NCBI GenBank assembly: GCA_910584825.1
Contig: CAJUCI010000015.1
Coordinates: forward strand, 1-63,366
DNA from: an uncultured Duncaniella sp.
Lineage (GTDB): Bacteria > Bacteroidota > Bacteroidia > Bacteroidales > Muribaculaceae
Length of the DNA: 63,366 nucleotides
Reading direction: 5' to 3'
Shown piece after piece: positions 9,661-19,025 of the stretch; the stretch's first letter is position 1; every line of letters begins with the position of its first letter. The notes under the pieces are model-generated. The model had not been told where the DNA came from. It ran no database searches and saw only the letters and a program-made list of their open reading frames with translations. The position numbers and the translations under genes were made by a program.

Positions 9661-10368
9661 ATGGGCCGTATGAGATTTTCACTGCGCCTGTTGCTGTCGG
9701 CCATCGCTGTCGCCGTCAGTCTCGGAGCTATGGCTCAGCGTGAGTATTCGCCCAACTTCTCGATAGGAGCGCGCGGAGGCGTTACGATGTCGAGCATGTC
9801 GTTCACCCCCGAGGTGCATCAGAATATGTTGATGGGCAAGACCATAGGTTTCACAGCGCGATACACCGAAGAGCGTTTCTTCGGCCTGATAGGCGAGGTC
9901 AACCTCACGCAGCGCGGATGGAAGGAGGATTTTGTCAAGGACGAGGCTCCTGACTTTGAATACTCGCGCACGCTGACCTATGTGCAGATACCGCTGCTCA
10001 CCCACATCTATTTCGGCTCGCGCAGGGTCAAGGGATTCTTCAACCTGGGCCCCGAGGTGGGATTCATGATTCAAGATAAGATTAACGCAAATTTCGACTA
10101 CAAGAATTATGAGTCGATTCAGGGCTTCCCGCAGGGCTACCGCACCAACGAACAGCTGAAGATGGAGGTAGAGAACAAGTTTGACTACGGAATAGCCGGA
10201 GGCGCGGGCATAGAGTTTTTCATCAACCGCCGCAACTCCATCCTGCTCGAGGGCCGCTACTATTTCGGCCTGGGCAATATCTTCAAGGCCACCAAGCGCG
10301 ATTATTTCGCCGCATCGCGCGGCACATCAATCGAGGTGACTCTCGCTTATTTTTTCAGGGTGCTGTAG
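9661..10368 (+). CDS. Small outer-membrane beta-barrel protein (PorT-like)
   Basis: A 235-residue exported protein. The signal peptide (LRLLLSAIAVAVSLGAMAQ) is followed by alternating beta strands (NFSIGARGGVTMSSMSF, ITHIYFGSRRVKGFFNLGPEVG) and a terminal aromatic strand (EVTLAYFFRVL). This matches the outer-membrane beta-barrel/PorT family of Bacteroidetes. An internal ATG at 9670 (MRFSLRLLL) is an equally good start. It lies one base after the LysM gene, so the pair probably works together in the envelope; the role is not known. Confidence 0.75.
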   Translation: MGRMRFSLRLLLSAIAVAVSLGAMAQREYSPNFSIGARGGVTMSSMSFTPEVHQNMLMGKTIGFTARYTEERFFGLIGEVNLTQRGWKEDFVKDEAPDFEYSRTLTYVQIPLLTHIYFGSRRVKGFFNLGPEVGFMIQDKINANFDYKNYESIQGFPQGYRTNEQLKMEVENKFDYGIAGGAGIEFFINRRNSILLEGRYYFGLGNIFKATKRDYFAASRGTSIEVTLAYFFRVL

Positions 10369-10383
10369 GCACGGTCAGCGAGG

Positions 10384-11412
10384 ATGGCTGAGATTTCAGG
10401 CCGAGGCGAAAGGGAGTCTAATCTCGAGGCTCTGCGCATCGTGAGCATGCTCATGGTGCTGGCGGTGCATGCCGACGGTGCCTCGCTCGGGTTGCCTCTG
10501 CCAAAGGGGGAATGGGACGCGCTCACCGCGCGCGAGATATGGCGCACTGTGGTGGAGTCGCTTGCTATTATCGGGGTCAACTGCTTCACGATGATTTCGG
10601 GATATTTCGGCATCAGCCTGCGCCCGCGCAAGGTCATGGCCTATCTCGGCATCGTGTTGTTTTATTCGTGCGGGATATATCTTGTGTTTTGTGCGGCCAA
10701 TCCGGCCGAATTTTCGTGGACAAAGCTCGCGGAGTATGCGAGGGTGATTACTTGCAATGACCTGTGGTATGTCCCGGCATATTTCGCACTGATGATTGTG
10801 GCCCCGTGTCTCAACCGGATAGCCGCCGTGATGCCTTGGCGCGGATTCTCCATGCTGGTGTTTGCGCTGGTGTGGCTAAATGTGTTTTTAGGCTGGGGAC
10901 TGGGGATGGAGTTCAACCCCACGGGCTATACTGTGGTGCAACTGATAATGATGTATATGCTCGGACGCTGGCTCGGCATGTGTCCGCGGCCCGGACGGGT
11001 GGCGGGATATGTGGCCCTCGGTGTGTATGTGCTTGCGGCAGGGGCTGTGGCGGTGTCGTCGCTCCACATAGAGTCATCGCGCGCCTATGCCTATAACTCG
11101 CCCGCTGTGCTGGTCGAGTCGATAGCCCTGTTCCTGTTCTTCACATCGCTGCAGTTCCGCTCGGTGTGGGTCAACCGTCTTGCCGCGAGTGCATTTGCCG
11201 TGTATCTCATACACAAGCATCCGATAGTGTGGGTGAGGTGGATGAAGCCCACGGTCATCAACTTGTGGAACAGCATGGGGCTTACGGCATTCACCTTTTC
11301 GGTCATCGGTATGATTGCAGGTATTTGCCTGACGTGCCATCTTATCGACAGCGCACGTAGGTTAGCAGTCAAGGCCTGCAGTATAATAAAAACGGTGTGC
11401 ATCACGAGGTAA
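10384..11412 (+). CDS. Acyltransferase-3 family integral membrane protein
   Basis: A 342-residue membrane protein with about ten hydrophobic helices. The N-terminus (ESNLEALRIVSMLMVLAVHA) is the typical start of acyltransferase family 3 (OatA/NodX/WecH group), with the conserved His at the end of helix 1 and an N..C-F-x-M-x-S-G segment (GVNCFTMISGYFGI). Such enzymes O-acetylate or O-succinylate cell-surface sugars. The start is 15 nt after the barrel gene, so it may be cotranscribed. The C-terminal KACSIIKTVCIT is short and its stop codon lies in the loop of a terminator hairpin. The sugar substrate is unknown. Confidence 0.8.
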   Translation: MAEISGRGERESNLEALRIVSMLMVLAVHADGASLGLPLPKGEWDALTAREIWRTVVESLAIIGVNCFTMISGYFGISLRPRKVMAYLGIVLFYSCGIYLVFCAANPAEFSWTKLAEYARVITCNDLWYVPAYFALMIVAPCLNRIAAVMPWRGFSMLVFALVWLNVFLGWGLGMEFNPTGYTVVQLIMMYMLGRWLGMCPRPGRVAGYVALGVYVLAAGAVAVSSLHIESSRAYAYNSPAVLVESIALFLFFTSLQFRSVWVNRLAASAFAVYLIHKHPIVWVRWMKPTVINLWNSMGLTAFTFSVIGMIAGICLTCHLIDSARRLAVKACSIIKTVCITR

Positions 11413-11436
11413 TGTGATGCACACCGAATTATTTTT
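11393..11436. terminator. Bidirectional terminator spanning the acyltransferase stop codon
   Basis: A perfect 13-bp stem: CGGTGTGCATCAC (11393-11405) pairs with GTGATGCACACCG (11414-11426) across an 8-nt loop. The loop holds the TAA of the acyltransferase gene. It is preceded by AAAAA and followed by ATTATTTTT, so it can act in both directions between convergent genes. Confidence 0.75.
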
Positions 11437-11475
11437 ACATCATGCCTACGGCCTTAGCTGTCGGCTCGTGACGGA

Positions 11476-13467
11476 TTACTCCGAGAGGATGTAGAGGGCG
11501 GGGAATTCACGGTCAGCCACGCCGGTTATGGCATCATATGCGCCATAGCTTGTGTGGTTGGATGAATAGCCCCAGATGCGGGTCTGCGCGCTGCCCACAT
11601 TCTTGATGGTCCAGGTGCCGTCACCGTTAGGCTCGGCGGTCCAGAGATATGTCGGGTCGATGGCTTCGTCAACAATGCCGGGAGCATTCTTGAAGTTGAA
11701 CGAGTTGTATGTGCCTGACATATAGAGGTAGCGACCATTGGAGTCGGCGATGAGGAACTGGCCCTCGGGAGCCTCGTAGACCTTACCGTTATTATTGTCA
11801 TATGACGATGCGAAGAGGAAACCGTTGGCATCGGTGGGCAGGATAATCTGCGAGCCGCTGACTGAAACGCTGGTCACGTTGATGTAGCCGTAGTTGCTGC
11901 TCTTGGCTGCGGGGATGGCGCATACGCCGCCTGCAACGATGAGATAGCTGCGGTCAAGCTCGATGGTCTGCTCGGTGAACTCGTCATAGATAGCCTTGCC
12001 GATATACTTGGCAAATGTCCACTCGCCGTTCTTCTTCTCGAAGCGGCCTGTCACGGTCTCGAGGCCAACGTTGTTGAGTGTCCACTTTGTACCGTCAAAC
12101 ACGAAGAGGTCAACCTTGTTCTTGTTGTAGACCACATACTCCTGTGCGCCGCTCATGGCGTAGGGGAGAGCGTTCTTGAGATAGAGCGGGATGTAGATGT
12201 CGGGGTCGGAGAGCGAGTTGTTGCTGAATCCCATAGCTGTATAGTCGGCGGGATTGAGGGCAAGCACGCCGGTGGCTACCGACCATGCGCTGCCGTTGTA
12301 GTAGTAGACGGCATTCTTGGCCTCGGTGGCAACCTCGGCGGCGAGGGCGCGGCTGCTGCGGGCGGCAACAGGCTCCTGAACCAGTACGTTCTTTACCTCC
12401 CAGGTGCCGGCACTTGCGGTCGAGCTCTTGTAGCAGAAACCTACCTGAACGGTCTTGCCAGTGTAGGCCGAGAGGTCGATGTCGCCTGAAGGATAGAAGT
12501 CATAGCTTGTGTTCTCAGGGAAGTTGAGGGGAGTTACCTGGGCCCATGAGCCGCCTTTGACTCTAACCCATACTGTGGCCTCCTGCTTGGCATTGTCGAC
12601 CGACTTGAAGTTTTTCCATGCCTGGTCAAATGTGAGCACGGCGTTGGCAGTGATGTCAAACTCGGGCGAGATAATCCAGCCTTCCGACTCGCGGCTTGCC
12701 TTGTTGACATATCCGCTTGCCTTCATGTAGGCATCACCCTTGTAGTTGTCGTGCTTCCATACGTAGGTCGAGCCTTCGGGAAGTTTCACATTGTCCATTG
12801 TGAAGCCCTCGTCACCTTCGGCGAAAGTGGCGTTGAGGAACACCTTGGGGGCGTTGTCTGACACGGTGAACACGGGGTTGACCGGCGACTCCTTGTAGGA
12901 CACAACCGCATAGTTGCCGCTCACGGCATCGGTGATATTGGCCTTGAGCACGCCGGGAAGGTTCTTCTCGGCAGAGAACATGGGGGCGAAACCTTCGATG
13001 AAATCCTCATCGCTTCCCCACACCTCCTTATAGTTGGCAGCCGACACCGAGTAGGTTTTGGCACCTGCGATGGCAGTCAGCTCCTCGGGAGCCTCGGCGG
13101 CCTCGTTGAATACGATGTCAACGGTCGAGCCGTTGCCCGCGAGGTAGTAGGGGAATGTCGAGGTGGAGAGGAAGGGGATGATGGCATATGAGGCGGGATA
13201 TTCGCTCACCTTGTTGAAGTAGAGGTTTGAGGCGATAGCCTTGGCGGCGGTCTTCTCGGCGTCGGTTGTGGCCTCGCTCGTCATGAGCTTGGAGATGGCT
13301 GAATAGTCATCGGCCGTAAGGGTATATGAGCCTGTCTGGCTGTTGTCGTAGTCCACTCCCTCTTCAAAACCATCGAGAAAATGGTCGTTCCAGCTGTTTT
13401 CGTCACAGCTTGCCAGGCCGAACGCTGTAGTACCGGCCAGGATGGCATAAAGAATATTCTTGTTCAT
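11476..13467 (-). CDS. Surface lipoprotein with choice-of-anchor-J-like domain
   Basis: A 663-residue lipoprotein with signal peptide and lipobox FGLASC (Cys about residue 20). A central beta-sandwich region (about 215-365) contains EGWIISPEFDITANAVLTFDQAWKNF and VQVGFCYKSSTASAGTWEVKNVLV. This is the cleaved-adhesin/choice-of-anchor-J type common in Bacteroidales lipoproteins partnered with receptors. The remainder is beta-rich, with repeated YLYMSGTYNSF-like segments. It starts 30 nt after the TonB receptor on the same strand, so it is probably the surface partner of that receptor in a SusD-like position, although it is not a SusD homologue. The ligand is unknown. Confidence 0.75.
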   Translation of the reverse strand: MNKNILYAILAGTTAFGLASCDENSWNDHFLDGFEEGVDYDNSQTGSYTLTADDYSAISKLMTSEATTDAEKTAAKAIASNLYFNKVSEYPASYAIIPFLSTSTFPYYLAGNGSTVDIVFNEAAEAPEELTAIAGAKTYSVSAANYKEVWGSDEDFIEGFAPMFSAEKNLPGVLKANITDAVSGNYAVVSYKESPVNPVFTVSDNAPKVFLNATFAEGDEGFTMDNVKLPEGSTYVWKHDNYKGDAYMKASGYVNKASRESEGWIISPEFDITANAVLTFDQAWKNFKSVDNAKQEATVWVRVKGGSWAQVTPLNFPENTSYDFYPSGDIDLSAYTGKTVQVGFCYKSSTASAGTWEVKNVLVQEPVAARSSRALAAEVATEAKNAVYYYNGSAWSVATGVLALNPADYTAMGFSNNSLSDPDIYIPLYLKNALPYAMSGAQEYVVYNKNKVDLFVFDGTKWTLNNVGLETVTGRFEKKNGEWTFAKYIGKAIYDEFTEQTIELDRSYLIVAGGVCAIPAAKSSNYGYINVTSVSVSGSQIILPTDANGFLFASSYDNNNGKVYEAPEGQFLIADSNGRYLYMSGTYNSFNFKNAPGIVDEAIDPTYLWTAEPNGDGTWTIKNVGSAQTRIWGYSSNHTSYGAYDAITGVADREFPALYILSE

Positions 13468-13497
13468 AATAGATATTTCTATGAGTGGTGTGCTTGA

Positions 13498-16263
13498 TTA
13501 GAAATAGAATTTTGCACGGAGGCTGAATGTACGGCCGTAGCTGTAGAATACGCGGAAGGCATTCTTCCATGTGCCGGGCTCGGTGTGGTTGGTGAACGCG
13601 TCAACGATATAGTAGTTGTTGAACACGTTGTAGACGTTGGCCGAGAATGTGCAGCGCACGTCGCCGGTGATGGGGAAGTTGTAGCTTGCGTTGAGGTCGA
13701 GCTGATTGCCGAACGGAATCTTCCAAGGCTCGGAAATCTTGAGTGTCTCGCCGGGGGTGATGGTGAAGTAGTTGCGGTCGTTGAGGGCGAAGTCGCTGTA
13801 GTTGTTGGCGTTGCAAGTCCAGTCACCGCCTATGCGGAATCCCTTGAAGGGTTTGAACTGTACGCCGAGCGCGCCGGTGAGCTGAGCCGAGCCGCCTACC
13901 TTGACACCCTTCTGGTCAATCTGGGCGAAGAGGTGGTCAGGCGAGAGGGGAGTGGTTGTGGTGCAGGGGGTGTCGCGGTCGCCCAAATTGGCGATAGCTT
14001 CGCCCTGGCTTGTGAAGAAGTAGCCTACGGGTGAGTTCTGCCATGTGTTGTCGGCGATTGAGAACATACCTGAAAGCTCAAACCACTTGGTGGGCTTGTA
14101 GACGAAGTTAAGTTCGACACCCATGTAGCGCGAGTCCACGCCGTTCATGGTGGTGGAGTAACGCTCGCCACCGTAGGGGAGGGTGCTGGTGCTCACGAGG
14201 GTGCGGTCTTTCCAGAGGGTGTAATATGCGTTGAGCTGGGCGGTGAACTTGGGCGAGTGATACTCGTAACCGATTTCGACAGCCTCAACCTTCTCGTTGC
14301 GGGGGTCGGGGTTGACAGCGTTGGAGTTGACGGGCGAGATGAACACGCCGTTCTGCAGATAGGGGGCGCGGGTGATGTAACCGCCGTTGATGAAGACGTT
14401 GTTGTTGCGGTCGATGTTATAGTTGGCACCGCCCTTGACTGTGCCTGCGAAGAATGACTTGGTGGGTGACTTCCTGTCGGCCTTGTCGACGTAGAAGTTC
14501 TCGTAACGGTTGTAGGTGTTGAGGTTGGCCGAGCCTGAGAGCACGAGGGTGAGCTGCTTGTCGAGGAGCTGATACTCAGCCTGCGCATACACGCCCTCCT
14601 GCCATATGCGGCTGCTCCAGTCGCGGTAGATGACGTCGCCTACGCCGAGTTTCTGACGCTGATAGGCGAGCTTGTCAGCCTCGGTGGCAAATGTGCGGTA
14701 GTTGTAGGACTGTGAGCGGTAGGAGTCGATGAAGTATTCACCGTTGTAGAGGTCGGCAATCTCGTTGCGGTGGTCGCCATTGTAGTAGCGGATGTCGACA
14801 CCGGCGGTGATGTTGAGGTTGTCGTTGATTTCGCGCTTGTAGTTGGAGATGGCTCCGTACCACTGGTGGTTGTTGACCGAGTTTGACATAATCATGAGGG
14901 CACCTGTTGTGCTGTTCTGGTTCATGAGCTGTACCTGGTCGTAGGCAAACATACCGTTGCCGTGGCGCAGTGAGTAGGTGACGCCGTTGCTCTCGACGGT
15001 GTTCCAGTAGAGCTCACCGTTGGTTGAGGCACCATACCAGAGGCTCTTGTAGGTGGAGTTATAACCTTGGCCGCTTGAGCCGTAGCCCGTGCCGATTGAT
15101 GCATAGACTACGGTGGAGAGTGACGACTTGAGGTCAATCTGCCATACGTGGTTGAGCATTGCCACAGGCTTGTTGTAGTGGTTATACTGCGAAGACTTCT
15201 TCTCGCCGTTGAGACCGAGACCGTAGGTGGGGTTGTAGCGATACATCTGACCTGCGGGCATGTAGTTGGCGGCCTGCTGCCATCCCTCGATGGTCAGACC
15301 GTTCTGATTGCTGCGCTTGTTGTGGGTCTGGGGTGCGCCGGTGACGGTGAGTGAAATCTGGTTGCTCTCGTTGATGCGCTTCGACACGTTGAGGAAGTAG
15401 TTGTAGGCTTCAAAATCGGTGCCCTGGATATATCCGTCGCCGGTCTTGCGCGAACCGAGGAATGTCACTGCCCAACCGTTCTTCATAAGGCCGGTCGAGA
15501 AGCTGATGCCATAGTTCATGGAGTTGTCGTTGCCGAGTCCATACCATGCTGTGCCGCCCTTCTTTGCGTCAAGGCCCTTGGTTATCATGTTGATTGTACC
15601 GCCGAGCGAGGGGGTAGACATGATTGAAGCACCGAGGCCGCGCTGCACCTGCATGGATGAGGTCACGTCGCCGAGACCTGCCCAGTTAGACCAATAGATG
15701 CCGCCCCATTCCATATCGTTGACGGGGACACCGTTGACCATCGTGGCTGTATTGTTGGATTTGAAACCGCGGATGTTGATTTTGGCATCGCCGAAACCGC
15801 CGCCGTCCTTGGTGGCCCACACGCCGGGAGTGGTCTTGAGGACTTCGGGGAGTTCCTGGTTGCCGAGCTTGATTTCGAGGGTTGCTGCATCGACAGCCGA
15901 TACGGCCACAGGTGTGCGGCGGGTGCGTGCGATGGACTGTGTTACCACTACGTCCTGGAGCATTTCTGACTCTACGTCCATTGCGAGCCGGCCGAGGTCG
16001 GCGGCAATGGCTACGTCGATGGGTTTATAGCCGATGTAGTTGATATGTACTTTCTTACCGGCGGGTGCGGTGATGGTGAAGTTACCGTCAATGTCGGTTG
16101 TGGCCACAATCTTGGTACCGGGAACTGTGATGGTCGCGCCGATGATGGGCTCGCCCACTTCGTTGACCAGCACGCCACTACACTTGACATCGTCAGGGGC
16201 GGCGAGAGCCACCATGCCTGTGAGCCATACGGCCCCAGCAGACAGCAGGAGTCTCTTAATCAT
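13498..16263 (-). CDS. TonB-dependent outer-membrane receptor
   Basis: The start at 16263 gives 921 residues and is chosen because the signal peptide (MIKRLLLSAGAVWLTGMVALA) begins there. A longer open frame reaching 16452 has no signal-like N-terminus. Domains in order: a carboxypeptidase-regulatory-like module (about 25-105, GVLVNEVGEPIIGATITVPG), a plug (about 110-235, ending GGTINMI) and a 22-strand-type barrel ending in FSLRAKFYF. It lacks a SusD neighbour; the next gene is a choice-of-anchor-J lipoprotein. A C10 protease lies upstream on the same strand across a long inverted repeat. Uptake of peptide, metal complex or glycan are all possible. Confidence 0.85.
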   Translation of the reverse strand: MIKRLLLSAGAVWLTGMVALAAPDDVKCSGVLVNEVGEPIIGATITVPGTKIVATTDIDGNFTITAPAGKKVHINYIGYKPIDVAIAADLGRLAMDVESEMLQDVVVTQSIARTRRTPVAVSAVDAATLEIKLGNQELPEVLKTTPGVWATKDGGGFGDAKINIRGFKSNNTATMVNGVPVNDMEWGGIYWSNWAGLGDVTSSMQVQRGLGASIMSTPSLGGTINMITKGLDAKKGGTAWYGLGNDNSMNYGISFSTGLMKNGWAVTFLGSRKTGDGYIQGTDFEAYNYFLNVSKRINESNQISLTVTGAPQTHNKRSNQNGLTIEGWQQAANYMPAGQMYRYNPTYGLGLNGEKKSSQYNHYNKPVAMLNHVWQIDLKSSLSTVVYASIGTGYGSSGQGYNSTYKSLWYGASTNGELYWNTVESNGVTYSLRHGNGMFAYDQVQLMNQNSTTGALMIMSNSVNNHQWYGAISNYKREINDNLNITAGVDIRYYNGDHRNEIADLYNGEYFIDSYRSQSYNYRTFATEADKLAYQRQKLGVGDVIYRDWSSRIWQEGVYAQAEYQLLDKQLTLVLSGSANLNTYNRYENFYVDKADRKSPTKSFFAGTVKGGANYNIDRNNNVFINGGYITRAPYLQNGVFISPVNSNAVNPDPRNEKVEAVEIGYEYHSPKFTAQLNAYYTLWKDRTLVSTSTLPYGGERYSTTMNGVDSRYMGVELNFVYKPTKWFELSGMFSIADNTWQNSPVGYFFTSQGEAIANLGDRDTPCTTTTPLSPDHLFAQIDQKGVKVGGSAQLTGALGVQFKPFKGFRIGGDWTCNANNYSDFALNDRNYFTITPGETLKISEPWKIPFGNQLDLNASYNFPITGDVRCTFSANVYNVFNNYYIVDAFTNHTEPGTWKNAFRVFYSYGRTFSLRAKFYF

Positions 16264-16381
16264 AATTGATGACTGGTTTTGATAGTTAATAGACTTAAAA
16301 TTAATATGTTTAGTAATTGAAATAGACCTGTGAGGGTGCAGTGAAAGAATAGTACTGCAATCTAAGATTAAAAAATTTTCA

Positions 16382-16389
16382 CAAATGTA
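16382..16389 (-). promoter_or_regulatory. -7 box upstream of the TonB receptor
   Basis: The minus strand reads TACATTTG, a perfect TAnnTTTG. Transcription would start near 16375, giving a leader of about 110 nt. No convincing -33 TTG is seen at 19-21 nt. It lies between the inverted repeat at 16471-16614 and the receptor gene, so the receptor can be expressed independently of the protease. Confidence 0.5.
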
Positions 16390-16470
16390 ATCATTTTTTA
16401 CGACATCTCCGAGGGCTAACGTAAAATAGTAGCAAAAATTTAACATTCCCATCCAAATGAGAAGGCGTGG

Positions 16471-16614
16471 CAGAATTTAAGAAAGGGACAAATGGACACA
16501 AGAGACAAAAGCGACATAAGAAATATATTATCTTGATAGTCAATGATTATCAGAAAATAATAAACTTATGTCGCTTTTGTCTCTTGTGTCCTTTTGTCCC
16601 TTTCTTGAATTGTG
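16471..16614. repeat. Long inverted repeat, copy 1 (50-nt arms)
   Basis: The left arm 16471-16520 and right arm 16565-16614 are reverse complements at about 47 of 50 positions. The arms contain GACACAAGAGACAAAAGCGA. The 44-nt centre holds ATATATTATCTTGATA followed by GATAGTCAATGATTATC. A related element with the same arm end and centre is at 36339-36457. This copy lies just after the stop of the C10 protease (minus strand). It may terminate transcription, but the long conserved centre is not explained by that. The 369-bp gap 16264-16632 holds only this and the receptor's -7 box. Confidence 0.8.
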
Positions 16615-16632
16615 ACTCTTAAAGAAGGGGTG

Positions 16633-18948
16633 TTATTTCTTTACGTACTTAACTGATGTGCGTGAGGTCGGGGTTGAGGTCACGATGATGTAGAGTCCGG
16701 CGGGGAGTGATGATGAGTCGAGTGAGTCGACCGAGGTGACATCGACAGGCACGCGCACACCTGCGGGGGTGTAGACTTCGATGCTCGTGACGTCGTCGGC
16801 ATTGATTTCGCCGATGCCTGACTGCGAGCCTACGGTGAATCTTTGGGGATAAGATATGCCGGTTTGGCCGTTGTAGAATGCCATATCATAGCTTTGACCT
16901 ACGACACCGTCAGGGAACGCTATAGAGAATGAGAACTTGAAATCCTTGGCTTTTGCGGGAATCTCGACAGCCTGAGAATTGAATTCGCCTACGCTCTGAT
17001 TGCCCGATATTGGGAATATCACAGCGGTAATCGGGCCGAAGAAGTAGCCGCCAGCGTTGGAGATGGTAAGGTTGACGGTGATGTTGTCGAGTGCCACAGC
17101 TTTATCGTTATCGATTGAGAAGGCGTCGACAAAGATGTCAGAGGGTACATAATTCTCTACCGTGACATTGATAGGTGTGCTCAGGACTGTCTCCTGCGAG
17201 CCTATCACGCGGGCGAAATAGAGCGAATAAGTGCCGGCGGGGATGCCTGACGGGAGTGTGGCCTCGACCGAGACGGGGGTGTCCTCGCCAAGCACGGCAT
17301 CAAGCGAGTAATTGGAAATCATGACTCGGTTGTTCTGAGAGTCGCGCAGATAGAGTGAGACGGGGCCTACATACTCCTGTGTGCCGAGGTTCTTTGCCAC
17401 AGCCGAGAGCTTATAGAGATTGCCGGGGCTGAGCGGGGTGAGGAGTTTGACATCCTCAATCTTGACATTGAATACGTCCGCAGGCCGGGTGACGGTGATG
17501 TTGCCCGTCGAGCTTACGGTGATATTAATATAGGTGGTGCAGTTGAGCGGGGCTTTCATCAGCTGCCAGTCAGAGCCGTCGCACTTGAAGGCGGGACGCA
17601 CCTGATATGTGCCTGCGGGGAGACCTTTAAGAGATACTTGATATTGGGTTATGCCCATGTCTGATTCAAGATTAGTGGACAGATAATCCCATTTATAGAA
17701 GTGGCCGTTGATTTCCACGCCCATATCTATATTGTTGAGCGTGCAGTATGACTTGTTCATGAAGAATCCCCTCAGTATGAGTGTGCTGTTTTTGCCCTCA
17801 CCGGTGACATCATCGCGTGACACCATGACGGGATTATAGGTCGAGCCTGACACGGCAGGACGGATGCCGACGATTGCATCCTGGTTGAAGTTGTAGCCGC
17901 TGGAGCTTCCGCCTATGCCCTGCGAGCCGGGGTCGAGTGCGGTGAGCAGGAAGTAGCCGTTGCTCATGCCTCCCCAGCCCCAGTTGATGTGGAAATATCC
18001 GTCTTTGCTGTAACCGTCGCACACAAATTCATGTCCGCCCTCGCCGCTCTGACCGCCGAGGATTACGGGGCCGCAAGTCTTGAGATTGTCATATATAAGG
18101 TTTTCCCAGTCATACAGCCCATACCATGAGCGGCTCTGATAGGTGATGCCTTTGTCGTAGTTGAAGTATTCAATCAGGGCCTGGCCGGGGGCGAAGACCG
18201 ACGCGCCGCTTGAACTCGGAGTGTAGTCCATGTCGACCGACACACCTGCGGCAAGCATCAGTGTGGCCACGGCTGTCTTTTGAGTTGATGTCGCGGTGGA
18301 TGTGTAGCTGTCGAGCATATTGGCCCAGTCAAATGTCGTCGCGCCGAAGTTGAAACTTGCCGACAGGAAGAGTGAGGGTGTCGTATAGCTGTGCGAGCCT
18401 ACACCCTTTGTGGGATAGTTGTGATATTTCATCACCTGTGCCATCGCTGTGGCCACACAGCCGGTGACACAGCGCGAGCCCTCGGCCGTGGGGCAGAGGT
18501 TGTTGTAGGGTGCGCTCTGATTCCATTGGGTCTTGCACATGGGGGCGATGGATGCTCGGGCGGGACGTCCGGCTGACGCGGCACGCGAGGGGACGGAAGA
18601 GGTCGAGGCCCATGCCACCTGACGGGTGTACTCCTCAATCCATGCGCGGAGTGCTGGGGGCATGTCGGCGGGGTCGAACGAGCCGCCATCGGCATAGCCC
18701 AACAGTGCCTCGGCGGCATCGTCGGCACTCACGATGAGAAAACCGTTGTCAGTACCTCGGTTGAACACGTAGACACCGGCCTGCCCGGTAGTGGAGTCGT
18801 CAGCGGTGTAGACAAGTGACACATCACCGCTTCGTGACGGTGCCGAGACGCCTGTGATGCGGGCCAAAGCCTCGGTCGGGGTGAGCTGACGTGCCTGGAG
18901 CGTGAACACTCCTGCGGCTGACAGCGCGAGTAGTAGAAGTTTTCTCAT
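16633..18948 (-). CDS. Secreted C10 (streptopain-like) cysteine protease
   Basis: A 771-residue exported protease with signal peptide at 1-19. A prodomain-like region (about 20-130) contains GFLIVSADDAAEALLGYADGGSF, as in SpeB-type zymogens. The catalytic domain (about 135-350) has the nucleophile Cys164 in CVTGCVATAMAQV, the general base His306 in GGHEFVCDGY, and the Trp-rich INWGWGGMSNGYF. Three beta-sandwich segments follow (about 380-690), then a Por/T9SS-like tail (IEVYTPAGVRV...LPAGLYIIV). It is the first of a minus-strand set with the TonB receptor and its lipoprotein. A role in degrading protein outside the cell is inferred. Confidence 0.9.
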   Translation of the reverse strand: MRKLLLLALSAAGVFTLQARQLTPTEALARITGVSAPSRSGDVSLVYTADDSTTGQAGVYVFNRGTDNGFLIVSADDAAEALLGYADGGSFDPADMPPALRAWIEEYTRQVAWASTSSVPSRAASAGRPARASIAPMCKTQWNQSAPYNNLCPTAEGSRCVTGCVATAMAQVMKYHNYPTKGVGSHSYTTPSLFLSASFNFGATTFDWANMLDSYTSTATSTQKTAVATLMLAAGVSVDMDYTPSSSGASVFAPGQALIEYFNYDKGITYQSRSWYGLYDWENLIYDNLKTCGPVILGGQSGEGGHEFVCDGYSKDGYFHINWGWGGMSNGYFLLTALDPGSQGIGGSSSGYNFNQDAIVGIRPAVSGSTYNPVMVSRDDVTGEGKNSTLILRGFFMNKSYCTLNNIDMGVEINGHFYKWDYLSTNLESDMGITQYQVSLKGLPAGTYQVRPAFKCDGSDWQLMKAPLNCTTYINITVSSTGNITVTRPADVFNVKIEDVKLLTPLSPGNLYKLSAVAKNLGTQEYVGPVSLYLRDSQNNRVMISNYSLDAVLGEDTPVSVEATLPSGIPAGTYSLYFARVIGSQETVLSTPINVTVENYVPSDIFVDAFSIDNDKAVALDNITVNLTISNAGGYFFGPITAVIFPISGNQSVGEFNSQAVEIPAKAKDFKFSFSIAFPDGVVGQSYDMAFYNGQTGISYPQRFTVGSQSGIGEINADDVTSIEVYTPAGVRVPVDVTSVDSLDSSSLPAGLYIIVTSTPTSRTSVKYVKK

Positions 18949-19025
18949 AAGTAATGTTAGTTAGGAATTAGTTGTTTTATCAGAATATAAATAATTGTCA
19001 GGTATATCATGCGGGAAGATACCGC

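Noticed and set aside
16264..16452. Longer N-terminus for the TonB receptor starting at 16452
   Set aside because: The extra 63 residues are not signal-like, contain the region of the -7 box, and are followed by a perfect signal peptide at the ATG at 16263.
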